A stretch of DNA of 64,000 nt from Cytospora piceicola (GCA_023375675.1 JALQBC010000005.1:1594061-1658060), one strand, 5' to 3'. Counted from the first letter of the stretch, positions 30,901 through 44,433 are shown. Program-made: numbers and translations. Notes: generated by a model not told the origin, from the sequence alone.

Positions 30901-33900
30901 CATATAAGAATGGCTGACGTGACTATGAAAATAGCAAGCATCCGGGCTTGAAAGAGGAGCCACGGCTCTACTTGATCATTGTTATCATGCCTTTCACAAG
31001 AAGCTGTAGTTTAACAGAGAGAAGCTTTCCTTAATACCGGAGGAAGTCAGAGCGATCGCCTGAAACCACCTAGGCACGTATGTCCAAGCAGGCCATAGTA
31101 GACTACATCCTCGGGCATGTACTACCTCATTGTCCTGGAGCTGTCGCTTGGTGAGGCCCATTGCAGGCGTGCACGCCGCGCGTTGTGCATGACATCGCTA
31201 TAATGAGGATCCGATCCGAGGGCATCTCTACACACCCCTTCTCCCCCCCCCCCTTCCTCGTCGTACTGGCTTTTATCACATGAGCCCTTCTGGGCAAGAA
31301 CTGAGTAGCTGGAAAGGAAGTTGTGGATTGTTTCCCGGCCATGTCCCGAAAGACGGGGCCCGACGGGTTCTCGTGACCAACGCGGAAGTCCATTTGGAGG
31401 AATGCAAGTGAAACTCTATATCGGAACAAGCTGTACGTTGAAGAATGAGTTGCCAAACCCAGCGGTGATCCGCCCCTTGCAGATCTTGATAGCCCCTTTC
31501 AGACGGATTGACGAGGTCAAGGTCACTCTCACTGACTGAGTGGCTCGATGTTCTGCAGAGAGCTTACTTGATACTATTTTCCACCGCCGGTCAAGCCTAG
31601 CCTGAGGTCGGGAATTCCCAATCTCCGGGCGCCTTGCTTCTTGCTTCTTGCTTATCATGAGGTTGCAGAGGCTCTTCTTCATGCAAAAGATCACCTCCTA
31701 TTCGGGGACAGACTGGAGAACGGGAGAGATGCGTACGGACGGATCCGCGGTGCTAATATTGGATTAGACTTTGATGCGCGATAGCCGTTAACACATGCAA
31801 CGCTTTTCATGGGTACAGACCCGTTACATACTCGACAAGGTAGACTTGGCGAGCGAAACCTTATTATGCCGGCACCACTTGACGGCCAAAGCCTGTTATC
31901 AGTCCTGTCCTGTTGTATGTCAAGTCAAGCAGGAACCGCTGAGATCCAACTGCAGCGCTGCGCGCGCAAGCAACCGTGAGCAAGTGTCCGCCTTGGCAGC
32001 GGCGCGGCCAGTCGATCTCATGCCTGGATCGTGATGATGGTCCTGGGTGCGGTGCGGCCCTCCGCGCGAAGCTACCCGCGGACGGGATGTTGAAGGACAT
32101 GCATGGTACGTTGATCCTCCAGGGCTGCGAGCAGGGCGGACGATCCTGTGGCCTCTCTTCCTGCGAAGCACCTAGATATTCCGAATACTCTTCAGTTTTG
32201 CTTTTGGGCCCTCGAAACCACCCTTGAAACCCCGTTAGATGGTCGTCGGTTAATGGCATCTTGCGGCGTTGTACCGACGGACAGGTAGCCGAGGGTCATG
32301 GTTGGCCCCACACTCGCTCGGCATGATCAACCAGAGCCCTGGTTGATAATCTCGCCGGGATAATTAAGGACAACGGTCTTGTGGTGTGCTGGGCATATAT
32401 ATGTAACATTGCTTTTGGTCGCTTATATTGAGTTTAAATGAAGATGTGACTCCTGGATTGTATACCTTGTCAAACCTTATGAGCTGTGATGGAAATCAGG
32501 ACGCTGATAACTAGGCGCTGCAGAGTACCTGAGTACTTCAGTGTGTAGTTGTCGTTGTTCGGTGGTTGGATTTAGTTGACAGCACGGCAAGACCCATGAA
32601 GGAAACGTAGGATGTGGAGGAGGCATCATCGATGGTACTATAGACGGTACCTATCCAGGGGTCATGGTTCAAGGTACTGAACGAAGCTGCTGCTGGGCTT
32701 AATGATACCAGCGCAACGATGGTGAATGGACGAATCGCAGCCAGAAACTCTCGTGTGTATAGTATATCGTCCAAGTTTCACAGGAGCCAGGATGATTGGC
32801 ATGGCCAAAGACGAGGGGGTCCGTTACCACGTGCCATCATAGAGATCAGCGTGCGGCAAGGGAGCTAAGCCCGGAATCGATCCCGGTGATCACAACGGCG
32901 AGGAGGATTCTGTTTGGCAAGGGAGGGGGCCCAAGCTAATGAGACCAAAAAAGCAAAAAGGTGTGTCTTGAGAGACGAAGCTCCAACTGCCGTAGTGGGT
33001 AACAGGGTAACTACTTTGGTAAGTGGACGAGATAAGGAAGGATAAGGTGTGAAAGGCGAGACAGTCGACGTCTATTGCAGCTGCTGTATCGAACTAGATT
33101 GCAGCATGCGATGATGCATGAGCTGTATAAGCTGGCTGGCAATACATACTTAAGTACCTAGGTATCTACTTTGATTGTTGATTGTGTGGTTGTTTCTTGA
33201 CCTCCACCCGAACTGGCCCAGACTGATAACAGGCTGACAGGCAGGGGTTGTAGTGCTGGTAACGAGCTAAACCCAGTGGAGAAGGCGCTACTGCCCGTTG
33301 AAAACGTGCCTCTGACGACAACACGAAATACAATTGAGTACAGACAGACCACTGTGTATCGTACATCAAGACTTCCAATGCCCCCAGGGTTCCGAGGTTG
33401 TCAGGAGGGATCCATGACCTTATGTAAGGGAACGGCGTACATAGATGGCAGTCGGGATCTATCTAGGAGAACCTTGGAAGCCCTCATCCAAAAGACAGAT
33501 GAGCCACATGAGCTCAGCTGAGCTGGCCTTGCAAAGGGCCGACTGACTAACAGGTACACAATAAGTACCTAGGCACTCGAGGGCAAGCAGGGTGGCATGC
33601 TGGGAGAACCATGATGAGTGGGCCATTCTCGCCATTCCTCCCATTCCGTGTCATGAGAGTTTGAGACGAAGTCAAAGCTCAAATAAATAATAACGACCCG
33701 GTCCTTGTGACCCCCACGACCCCATAAAAACATAGCTCGCAGCGCAAGCCGACTTTGGATGAAAAGTGCCATGGCGTGCAGATCTCCGAGATCTAGAAGA
33801 ATAGAACCGAGGCAGGTTGATTGCTGACATTCCTGTTTGGGAACTCTTTTCCCTATACTGTTCAAGCATGCGAAGTATCTAATCTATGTAGATGAGGCAG

Positions 33901-35908
33901 TAGATGAGGCACCCAGAACCGGTTACAGAACACTGGAGCTCAGCCCTGGCGTACAGATTGTTGTGGCACCTGGAGTAACTATCCAGGTACAAACCTAGGT
34001 ACCTGCAGGCACTAAATTGGCTTTAACCGTGCGCGCGGGTACCCCTGGACAGCCCCCCCGGGATTCCCGAGGTTCGGCAACTGAGCGCTCGGCCGATCCA
34101 AGTGGTACCTGTTCCCTGAAATCTTCCAGTCGAGGATGGGGGGCGATACTACATGTCCACCTAGGTATGTAGGTAACTACTAATTCGAGACTTACATGGC
34201 ATGGATGACATGGATGACATGACATGACATGACTGGCATGGCTTGACTCGATATGACAGTCTATGCGAGATCGCCAGGGGCAGACAACAGGACACGCCAG
34301 CCACAAGCCTGCTACACTATAATTTTTTTCTTTGGCGCGTTTACCCGTTGGCCCGCGTACCAAGTGAAGCAACCATCCTGCCATCCTAACTATGAAGTCA
34401 GGTCTGGGCATTCCGTCATTACCACAGCGAGGAGCGAGGAGGGGGGGGGGGAACACCCCAGAGCAGGTAGGTAGGTACTCTGGAGCCTTGGCGACAAGTG
34501 ATGTGACCGCATGTGCAGTGATGAATGCGACAGGTATGTATGTACCATGCCTTGGCCCACGGTACAAACCTTGAAAGCCGCCGTGGACGGGCTGACCGTT
34601 TACTCAGTACTACCTAGGTACCTAGGTACTTAGGTATGTAAATCCTTTAGCGGGCAGCAGTCCACCCCGGCCACAGAGGACCAAACTAAGTAAGCTAAAC
34701 CGCCTAAACAACCAAAACAACCATCTGGGAGCACACGGACCGCCACAATCTCCGCCCATCCACGGGCCCAGACTGCAGAGAGGTCAATCAGGTCAATCAG
34801 GTCAATCAACCTTGGGAAGTCAGTCAAGGTCAGTCAATCAATCCAGTCGACCGGTTGGTTGCCTTATCCTCTTATCCCGCTCACACGCCATCCGTCCCTT
34901 CCTCTCCAGTTTGACCGAGTTCGACTTCGATTTCCTGTTGTTCGTTCGACCCATTAGACAAGACTTCGCGGCCCCTCGGTTCCCCTATAACCCGACAACC
35001 TTGGAACTCCTTGCAGCTCGCGTGTGGTGATCGCGCGTTGTTTTGTGGTTGTCTTTTTTTTTCTCTTCTTCCTTTTCTCCTTCTTCTTTTCCTTCCTCCC
35101 CCTTCTTCCCCAACTTCCTTCCGTCATTGGACGCTATTCGGCAAGGATCCTCCAGTGCCCTGGGACCGCTCTCGACACCGAGCAGACACGAAAGAGCAAG
35201 TGGCTTGGTATTTTGGACCCGGACTTAGACTGTGACGATTGGCAATTACGAGAGGGCCTCCGCAAGTCCCATTTCCAGTGCCCGAATCAAGACGATTGGG
35301 TTGGATCGGCGTGGTCACTGCAGCCTGCAGCTGGATTGTACTTTTGGTGGCTGCGGTCTCGTCTCTTACGGTTCCCAAGGTTGTTATGGCGTTGTGCAGG
35401 AGTCCTGTTCCTGTAAGTTGGCGTCTTGTCTCACTCATCTCATCTCATCTCATTTCATCTCCTCCCATCTTCCAGGTTTCCTGGTCGCAATTTCACTTTG
35501 CCCACCTTCACTTGCACCTGCACCTGCACCTGCACCTCACGTCACATCACTCCAGAAATGGTCCTTTTCCTGGGGTCTAGGGCAGCTTTGCAATTCCCCG
35601 TTTGGTCTGCTATCGTGTGTGATGGTCTTCTTGCCCTGCTGTCCCAATTTGCGCTTGCACCACCACCGCAACCACCACCACCACCATCGCTTCCGCAAAC
35701 CGCCACCTACTCCCAACACACCAAACGCTTCTGCAACACCCCGCCTTCCTTAGCACGCTACGGACCACAGTTGCAACCCTCTGATCCTTCCCCCCTATTA
35801 CCTACCATACAAGGGCAGCAGGATTGGCCTGGACATTGGATCCTCAATGCCTAATTCTAATCGTAGCTGCAGTGAGCACCAGCAGACTCTTGTCTGCCCG
35901 ACCAGGCG
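27992..35908. other. 7.9-kb gene-poor region; no convincing gene
   Basis: The largest spacer in the window, between the 3' end of spb4 and the start of lte1. I found no domain in any frame. Contents: paired hairpins at 28325-28366; an AT-richer part at about 29700-30700; C11 at 31243-31253; ten-base direct repeats at 32855-32864 and 32916-32925; TACCTAGGTA-type palindromes near 33153, 33993 and 34611-34630; a GACAT repeat (34206-34231); G11 (34441-34451); three GGTCAATCA units (34782-34808). The last 900 nt look like the lte1 leader. Confidence 0.5.
35041..35908 (+). promoter_or_regulatory. lte1 upstream/leader region with pyrimidine tract and possible 5'-UTR intron
   Basis: A polypyrimidine tract covers about 35051-35118. 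A good donor (CTGTAAGTTGG, GT at about 35413) and acceptor (CATCTTCCAG, AG at about 35474) flank a TCATC-type repeat (35432-35465), suggesting a leader intron. A CTGCAC repeat follows (35513-35538). No transcript data support the intron. Confidence 0.35.
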
Positions 35909-38900
35909 ATGACGAGTGAAGAGATGGAGTCTGACACCGATCCTCCGCTCCTCCCACTCCAAGGCCCCCGCATAACACCTTCTACGAGTACCAAGACGGG
36001 TGCGCCGCAATCGCCCAAGCGCCCTCACCAATATTCGCCCCAAAAGAAGGATGTAACGAGGCCCACGGTTTCTCTGCGATCGAATCCCCGAGATGCGACA
36101 ATGGCTAGGCGGCCTCCGCCTACGACGAGGGGCGTGAACGACCGCAGCGCAGTACCGGCGGTATCAAGGAAGCCCTCGACACGCAACGTGCCCAGCCCGA
36201 AAATGAAGCCCCTGCTGCCCGTGCTGGAGCGCAAAAGCCAGGAAGAAAAGGCGACAGCGCGGCGCATAAAGAACCACTCAGATGCTGAGAGGTCGGACAT
36301 CACGCCGGATGGAAGCTCGGCTGGTCGTGAAGGCAGGCAGTTCACTGTGGGAAATGTTGGAAACAATGGCCGCATCTACCTGAGGTACGTCAGCTAACGC
36401 GCTGGACCGCTGGTGCAGGCCACGGTTCTCTCCGGGGCAACTCGTTAGATATCACAACGGCCAAATACTAACCCATGGCTTCGCTATCTAGGCCCACCGT
36501 TCGTCCAGCACATCAGCGATATCCACAACCCCATTTTGTTTTCCCAATGACACCGCCGCAGACTGCCGGCTTGGGCGCGACGACGAGTGAAAAGGAAAAA
36601 CGGGAAAACGCACTGGATATCTCTCAGCTTCGCGGTTCCCAATGGGCGCCAAGCCAGGCCCCTTCGACTCGAACATCTCAGCCGCTGCAATCATTCTTCT
36701 TAGATGACTGGAGATCGAGCATAGCAGGGCACCGCCGGGCCTTGTCAGACTCGACCATCCAAGGATCGATCGCTGCTCGGGAGTCCGATCCAGGTGCCTT
36801 CAAGATTGTCGTCACTCAACCAGGCGAGGACCATAGGCCAAAGACTGTCGAGGATATAGATGCCAGAAACCCGCCCCACCTCGAAATTTCAATACCTTCG
36901 TGGAAACTAGGCACACCACGATTCTCTGGCCAGGGAACGCCCTTCATTCGAGGCTCTAGTTATGCGCCGACTGAGGAATACCGCTCGAGCACTCATACCC
37001 CGCTCGACCGGTCTGGTGGCTTGACGCCCCAATTCCGCTCATCCATAACTTCTGGGAGGCAGAGCTCGTTCATACTTCCTCCCGGCCGTCGCAGAGACTC
37101 CCGACAATCCCAACCTGCGGGGACGTCACCTAATCACACAATGCGCCAAACGTACATGTCGGCTCACGTAGCGATTGAACCTGCCATGTTTGATACTCTT
37201 ACGTTCAAACCGGCGTGTGATGACCGAGCTGTCGTCAGATATTCCTCCACCTCAGGAGCTGTGACAGCCGCAACGCCACCTCGACTTGTGGCTGAAATCA
37301 CCTCGCCCAGTTTTTTGGACTACGAGCTCCTCTCCGATTTTTTCCTCACGTTTCGCGCGTATTTGTTGCCTATGGATCTGCTCAAAATGCTTTTTGCAAG
37401 GTTGCGGTGGGCTCTCGCCAGGGACGACGAAGTCGGTATGGTCGTCCGTGTCAGAACGTTTGTGGCGCTCCGCCACTGGATCCTCAACTATTTCGTCGAA
37501 GACTTTGTCTGCGAGTACGAGATGCGCACGGATTTCTGCAAACTCCTCAACAGCTTGATAGACGACGTATCGCAGGACTCGAAGGGGCGGCGAGTGCAGC
37601 TTAAGATTCTGGCCGAGCTCAAGAAGTGCTGGAGACGTGTTTGCGCACAGTTTTGGGATGGGCCCGAATTTGACGCCGGTCTACCGCCTGAGGTACCCAT
37701 TGCACCCGGTGGAATCCCTGGGCACCGCAACCCTAGTCTCGACCCCGAGTTCTGGCAAAAATACTTGGGCAACGGTCCTCCACGGCTGGACCACGTCCTT
37801 GTACCATTGACGAGCATCCCACCAGATGGCGAGACGAGCTTCTTCCGCGATGTTGCCCGGGCTGGTGGCGACGAAGGTCATGTGACAGGATCCCGACCAG
37901 GCACACCCGAGAACCACATGGATGAACAGGTTCGAATGTCACCGACAAGCATTTCTAGTGCGGATGTGGTCTCTTGTTCGTTTCCAACGAGGTCATTGAA
38001 GTATACAAGCCCTGGATCGACTAATCCTCTGGGTGCACACCCGGTGGATCCGAGCTCTATTGATAACAATATAGTGCCGGTTGCCACAACCCCGCGAACT
38101 CTGGTTGGCAAGCGAGTGCGCGCCCAGCATTCGCACCAGCGTAGTGGCAGCCAGTCGGACTCTCTAAGGGAACATAACGTATCGCTGGAAGAGCTTTTGC
38201 AGAGGAATACGGAAACTCTGCTTGCGCTTCCCTATGCTGGTAGCCTCGTGAGAGGCAACGTGTTACCACCTTCCCAGGCTTTCGTTGAGGTCGCACCGCC
38301 AGCCTCACGGTATGGGGATAGCCGGCAGACGACTCTCTTCCAACCATACCCCGATGACTCTCAGAGGGACAAGGGTACAGCCTCGGCTATGTCGGGACAG
38401 GGTATGCGCAAGTTGATCGGTAGTGTTCGTCGCGCGTTGAGCACCAGGGGTCAAGACTTGTCGCCCACGCAGGAAAATTTCGACTTCGACCATATAGGGC
38501 CACGCGGTGTGACGACGAACCGTTTACCAGGCACTGCAATGGTACCGCAGGCCCGCCCGAAAACGAATTGCTCGCGACCACCTGTCCGGATCGATCTCCT
38601 CGGGGCTGAAACCGTGGAAGATTTCAAGAGAGTAATAAGGGAAGACGCTGCGGCTGAAGCAGCTTTACGGGGCTTTCAAGGTTCCAAACCATCCACCCCA
38701 AGTACGGTCAGACCACCTGGTGAGAACGAGGAACACTCGGCAGCAGAAGTCGATAGTCTGCTTCCAATTCCGCAAGACGACATTCATCGCCCTCTCAGTG
38801 ATGGGGCGCTGACAACTGGAAGCAAGTCAATCGTCATCATCGATGACACGCTCAAGCCCCCAAAGGACTTTCCGGCAATAAACGGTACCCTTCCTGCCTT

Positions 38901-41550
38901 CAATCCATCAGTCGAAGCCTTCGCAGAGTCATTCATGGCACAGGGTGCTGATCCTACGCCACCGAGCACACCACCCGGAAGGACGACGGACACGCCGAGG
39001 AGATCTTCGCACTTGCTCGGACAGCATGTGTTATACTCGGCCAGGTCTGTGGATGCCTTGCCACCATTTGTTCCTGACCTGAATTCGCTCGCCGGTAGTT
39101 CAGACCCTCGACCATCTGAAGACATGATTCGACCATCTGTAGACGGCCGACGACCGTTATCCGAAATATACCGGCCGTCAACGAGTCGTCCACCCCTTAG
39201 CATGGGTCGAGGTCATGGCCGACATCGATCAAGTCAATCGCTCAGGTCAATTGGCACAACCGGTCCCAGACGGTGTGCTTCTTTCCACAGTGGCATGGCT
39301 CCTCGCTCGACGGTCCGAAGCTTCGATGCGACGACATACTCGGACAGGGCATCCTTGGATCAGTCAACCGAAGTACCGATACCGCAACCACTGAAATTGC
39401 TTAGGAGACGTCCCGCTGGGGACCTTAGAGCGGCCGACAATGTAGAGGATCTTGATCACAGGTTGCTACGGAAGTCGCGCTCTGTGGGTTCTTTGACCTC
39501 TTATACGGAGTCACTGCGAACTTCGTATTTCCAGAGTCCGGATATGGTCCGAGATTCTATGGCATTGGTAGATGTGGTTAACAGCGACTACTCTCGTACT
39601 CGAGCAGATGCCTTCTCTCTTGGTGTCATCGCCGAGAAGCCAAAGCGGAAGCTCTCACTCCTCAGCACCTACTCTTCGAAACCCATCATGCGACCATCCT
39701 TCGAAGCTGAGGCGCAAAAACTTGCGAACATTCCAGACGACGATGATGATGGGGGTGTCGAGTCGGCCCTGCTGAAGCTAGAGGGTAGGTATCAAAAGAG
39801 GGCGCTCAGATTATCGAGAGAACCAAGCAGAACTCTCCTCGTTAGCCTGGAAGATACCGACCGGAAGTCACCAGCGCCGCAGCACCATTCCGGTTTGAAG
39901 GCGGAGAAAAAGAAGCACCGCCAAGAGCACATCGTTGAGGAAGGCGTCATGCTTCCGGCCCAGTCTGTTGAAGGAACCCCCGACGTGTCGCAGTCCAGCT
40001 TCCTCCTTGTGCCCGAGAAGGGCCGATCACAACGCGATGAGGTTGGATCCTTTTTGTCAGATGAATCCAACGGCTCATACTCGTCAATACCCCTGCTCCA
40101 ACGCGACTTGACTGACGATGGCCGGAGGAGCCAAGCGAAATGGACAAATCGATCCGTTCTTCAAGGTCCCGAGGAGGACGGTACGTCTGTCGATGAGAGG
40201 GACGAAAAGGACGAACATCGCTCATATGAGTTCGTAAGAAAATCCGAGAGCATAGAGGAAATCAAGCCGGGGGACACCATGCCTCCGGCTAGAGAGCGCA
40301 GCAATACTGGGGACTCTCTTCATCAGTCTTTTTTGAACATCGACAGCGATGACGATGAGCTGTCGTCAGAACTATCAGACAATCCTGCTGACGAGGCAGA
40401 GGACGAGATGGACATGTTCCCGTCATTGCGACGTGGCACTATCCTCACGAGACTTGAGACAACCACTTCGAACCAAAATCCAGCCTCAACGCAGTCGAGC
40501 CGACTGGGAAGCGAGCAATCAGCGCCCATCACAATGGCGCAGGCATTGTCGATGTCGCCTGAGACGGCGAACATCCCCGAGCTCCACAGTGCGCAGATAT
40601 GGGGTCCAAACAAACCGTTGCCTCCGACACCTGACTACACACCCATTTGCGGGCCGTCAGGGCCGACATCGAACTCGAAACCATCGCTTGACCCAACTGG
40701 TGTCAATGAGGGCCTCCGAAATGCAGCCGATGCTGCTGAGGAAGAGACCAGGCGCAAATACGCGGCACACCTCCCCTTCATCCTCGCCTTCGACTCGGAA
40801 ATACTCGCTCAACAGTTCACGCTCATTGAGAAGGATGCTCTTGACGAAATTGACTGGAAGGAGCTCATCGAGATGCAATGGAAGAATGCCGAGAACAACG
40901 ATTGCCGATCCTGGGTCCAATTCCTACGCGACACAGATGCACGAGGTGTGGAAGTAGTCATTGCACGCTTCAATATCGTCGTCAAGTGGACCATCTCCGA
41001 AATCGTGTTGACCGAGGACATCGAGGAGCGGGCCCGCTGCATCATCAAGTACATCCACATTGCGGCACATTGTAGGCGCTACCGCAATTTCGCCACGATG
41101 AGCCAGATTGCTATTGCGCTGACGAGTATCGAAATCAGTCGCCTGACCAAGACCTGGAGAATGGTGCCTCCTCACGACCTGCGCACTTTGCGCGAGCTTG
41201 AGGCTCTCATCGGCCCCACACGCAACTTCTACGCCCTCCGCGCGGAGATGGAAGGTGGAGGCCTGACCACTGCTGACATGGGCTGCATTCCTTTCGTGGG
41301 TATCTACACCCACGATCTTATCTTCAACGCGCAACGGCCGGACGAGATCGCAACTAGTCCAACGACAGCGCCACTTGTCAATTTTGAGCGCTGCCGGATT
41401 GCTGCTTCTGTGGTCAAGACCCTGCTTAGGCTGCTGGAGGCGAGCACCAGGTACAATTTCCAGCCGATCGAGGGCATCACGGAACGCTGCCTCTGGATGA
41501 GCGCACTGAGTGACTCAGATATACGACGGCACTCCGAGCACTTGCAATAA
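35909..41550 (+). CDS. lte1: Ras-family guanine nucleotide exchange factor, Lte1-like
   Basis: Two exons, 35909-36384 and 36492-41550, split by a 107-nt intron (GTACGT donor, ACTAACC branch), give 1844 residues. The junction restores NGRIYLRPTVRPAHQRYPQP. The N-terminal RasGEF-N domain lies at about 405-550 (AATPPRLVAEITSPSFLDYE, then FRAYLLPMDLL, FVALRHWILNYFVEDFV). About 1000 Ser/Pro/Arg-rich, probably disordered residues follow. The catalytic RasGEF (Cdc25) domain is the C-terminal 250 residues (ILAQQFTLIEKDALDEIDW, then RARCIIKYIHIAAHCRRYRN, FVGIYTHDLIF). No SH3 domain is seen, which argues against Cdc25 and Bud5. The split-domain layout matches yeast Lte1, which promotes mitotic exit via Tem1 and polarity; catalytic activity in yeast is debated. 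The length exceeds yeast Lte1 (about 1435). Confidence 0.93.
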
Positions 41551-43171
41551 ACCGAATGCTTTCGTACTTGAATTTGTGGGGAGTCCAAAAGCAAGCAGCG
41601 TCCTTTGCAAGATTACCAAAACCGATTCATAACAATACCCCGATACCCATGTTCATTTCTTCTTGACGGACGACTGCACATGTTGCTTTTTGACGGGACG
41701 AGATACACCACATAGACCAGTTTCTTCTCACGCACGCGCAATCAACGCATGGCGCTCGCACACAGACTCTACAGCTCTGTTCTGTACATTCTTCTTTTTC
41801 TTCTTCCTACCTGCGCCGGCCGTCTTATTGTCGTTGCACTGCGAACTGCTATATACCCATTTACATGAGAACCTCGGCATGCAACGCCACTGTTCAAAAA
41901 TCGGGCATTTCCTAATTTTACGTTACTCCGTCGCTTTACGGAAGATTCCATCACCACAACAAAGTCACGATCGGCTTGACTTTTCCCTTATCTCCTTGAA
42001 TGTTTTCCTCGCTTTCCCAATGATGGTTTGACCTTTTGGAGACTGATGATGGGTGTGGTTCGGTTTGGGGAGGGTTAGCTACCGAACGAGCAGGCCAGGT
42101 GTAGCAGCACGGTTTTGGTCTTGATATGGTTTGAATGGGGATGGGGGGAGGGGGGAGGGGGGAGGGGGGATGGAAGGAAGCGATTGGAAGGTTATAATGT
42201 CTTTTTTATTACGAATGGCCCATCGAGCCGTCACGATGCACCACCCAATCTCCTTTTGCAAATGTTGTTGAGATGATGTGGAAAAGGAGGAGGGACAGAG
42301 GTGGTGGGGAGAGACGGGATGCAGAGCATTTTGGTTTATTCATATACCCCTTGTTTACTTTTTCTGCTTTGGGATGGATAGGAAGAGACAGAAGGGTCTC
42401 CGAAGGAGGAAAAAAAAGATGATGCGAAGGACGACGAGGGGAGGGGAGGAAAAGGGAGAGGGTGGAAAGGAAGAAGACCGAGTAGTCGGCTATCTGGAAT
42501 CGACTCATAGCTGCGACTATCCGTGGAGATGCGGTCGGTCCCTAGTGAATACATATGGTGTCGACATCCTCGGCTGTTCTGGGCCTTGGCAAGCTTGCAA
42601 ATCTCGTCGCAACTCACATGAAATGCCTGCTGCCGTCACACTGAGTGTATCTCGGTGACAGGAAGAGTCGTGTTGGAATAATCGATGCATCTTATGCACA
42701 GGCCTTCAAGGCTCAACGATGACAGCCCTCGAACAGCACGAGGGCAAGGCGTTCTGGCGGCGTGTCCCCCTTAATGTTTCTCGCTTGTCTTGTTTTCTCT
42801 CAGCAGAGACCATACGAAAGCGATGGAGATCACAGCCTTATCTCGCAAGCCACGCTGTCGGGAGGCAATTGTTCAGAGGTAAAGAGTAAAGTGTCGCTTT
42901 TCATAAATTCAATAAGCTATTAGAACCTGTCGTAAACAACTAGCGAACGATTCTTGGGTATCCTATTTCGAAGAAGAGCACAGCCTCCGCCTCTCCTCCC
43001 GGCCTTTCGTGGATCGTGAAACCCTGGTATCGGACTCCCATGCTCATCCCGTTGCAAGAGAAACACGCTTTCGTCATACATATCATACAAACTGCCCCCT
43101 TCATCAGCGTGAGGGAAGAAAGGGCAGCGGAAAATCAGACAGACCAGCCTTTAAGGCCTAGTAGTCAGCGC
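41551..43171. other. Convergent intergenic region with G-rich repeat; no gene seen
   Basis: 1.6 kb between the 3' ends of lte1 and the stomatin gene. A (GGGGGAG)n-type tract lies at about 42136-42170, and a purine-rich stretch (A/G) at about 42390-42480. Open frames here are low-complexity. Confidence 0.5.
42136..42170 (+). repeat. GGGGGAG tandem repeat, possible G-quadruplex
   Basis: At least four runs of five to six G separated by single A or T bases, in the spacer between two converging genes. The pattern satisfies the usual G4 rule; formation is not shown. Confidence 0.7.
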
Positions 43172-44433
43172 TCAGATGTTCTCGATGACCCGGGCATTCA
43201 TGGCTTGTTGGAAAGAGCCGTCACCTCCAAAGTCCCCCAGGACATTGTTGCCGCTGCCACTGCCGCTGCCCTCGCCCTGCTCGTCGTTCCACTCCCTTGG
43301 GTTCGGGACGCTGGTGTTGAGGCCCTGCATGGTGGCCGTGTTCTGGGCGGGCAGGAAGATGACCTTGCTGTTGGCGGACTTGGCCATGGCCTGCATGGCC
43401 TCGAGGTACCGGATCTGCATCGCGGGCGCGGAGGAGAGGATGTCGGCGGCCTGGCGCATGAGCTTGGCGCTCTCGACCTGTTTGGCGGGGGTCAGCAAAA
43501 CGAGAATGATCCACGGGCAGAAACAGCACAAAGACCAGAGCGTGATGATGTGTTGTATGGATGGAAACGTACCTCCGCCTTGGCGGCGATGATCTTGCTC
43601 TCGCCGATACGCTTGCTCTGGGCGGCCATGGACAGGGACTCCTGGAGCTCCTGGCTGAAGACGATGTCCTTGATGAGCATGCTCTCGACGGCGACGCCCC
43701 AGCCGGCGGCGACGTCCTCGATGATCTCGCCGATGCTCTGGGCGATCTCCTCGCGGCGCTCGATGACGTCCTGGAGGACGCGGGCGCCGACGACGTGGCG
43801 GAGGGTGGTCTGGGTGCGCTCGACGAGGGCCTGGCGGACGTTGGCGATGCCGAAGGCGGCCTTGTGGGGCGAGACGATGTGGTAGTAGATGACGCTGGTC
43901 AGGTGCAGGTTGACGTTGTCCTTGGTCATGCAGACCTGCTTGGGCACCTCGACGATCTGGATCTTGACGTCGACCTGGATGATGCGCTCCGACAGGGGGT
44001 TGATCTTGACGAGGCCCGGGTCGACGGCCTTGTAGAACTTGCCGAACTTGGTGACGAGGCCGACGTTGCCCTGGTGCACGTTCTTGTACGGGTTGGGGCA
44101 GCAGATGCAGCAGGGGATGGCGCCGAGGGTCCCCATGCAGGCGCCGAGGGAGTTTACTGGGGAGGAGGAAGGGCGGGGTCAGCATTGGTGGTCATTGACG
44201 GTCATTGATGGTTGCTGATATTTGCTGATTGCATGCAGGGTGGGACTAAGCGGAGACATACTCATGCTGCCGTACCAGCCCTTGGGGCTCGCATCGTTGC
44301 CAACGATACTGGCATAGCTCTGCTGGAGGTCCTCCTGGCGAGGTGGCTGAACGGTCATGTTGACCTGGGGACGGAAGCCTTGGCCGTTGAGGTCAGGCTG
44401 CTTGGAGGAGCTGGCGGAGGATTGGGCGGCCAT
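43172..44433 (-). CDS. Stomatin/prohibitin-type SPFH protein
   Basis: Three exons, 44433-44262, 44156-43573 and 43477-43172, with introns of 105 nt (GTATGT) and 95 nt (GTACGT), give 353 residues. The Gln/Pro-rich N-terminus leads into INSLGACMGTLGAIPCCICC, a hydrophobic, Cys-rich membrane-insertion segment likely to be palmitoylated, then PNPYK. The SPFH/Band-7 domain follows (GNVGLVTKFGKFYKAVDPGL, then IQVDVKIQIVEVPKQV, RTQTTLRHVVGARVLQDVIE), then the AAQSKRIGESKIIAAKAE helix and an oligomerisation tail (SAPAMQIRYLEAMQAMAKSA, KVIFLPAQN). The family scaffolds membrane microdomains. The lack of a mitochondrial presequence argues for plasma membrane or endosome rather than an SLP-2 type, but this is inference. 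Confidence 0.93.

Noticed and set aside
43561..44208. Plus-strand frame opposite the stomatin gene
   Set aside because: Asp/Leu/Ala-rich shadow frame; the minus strand carries the SPFH domain.
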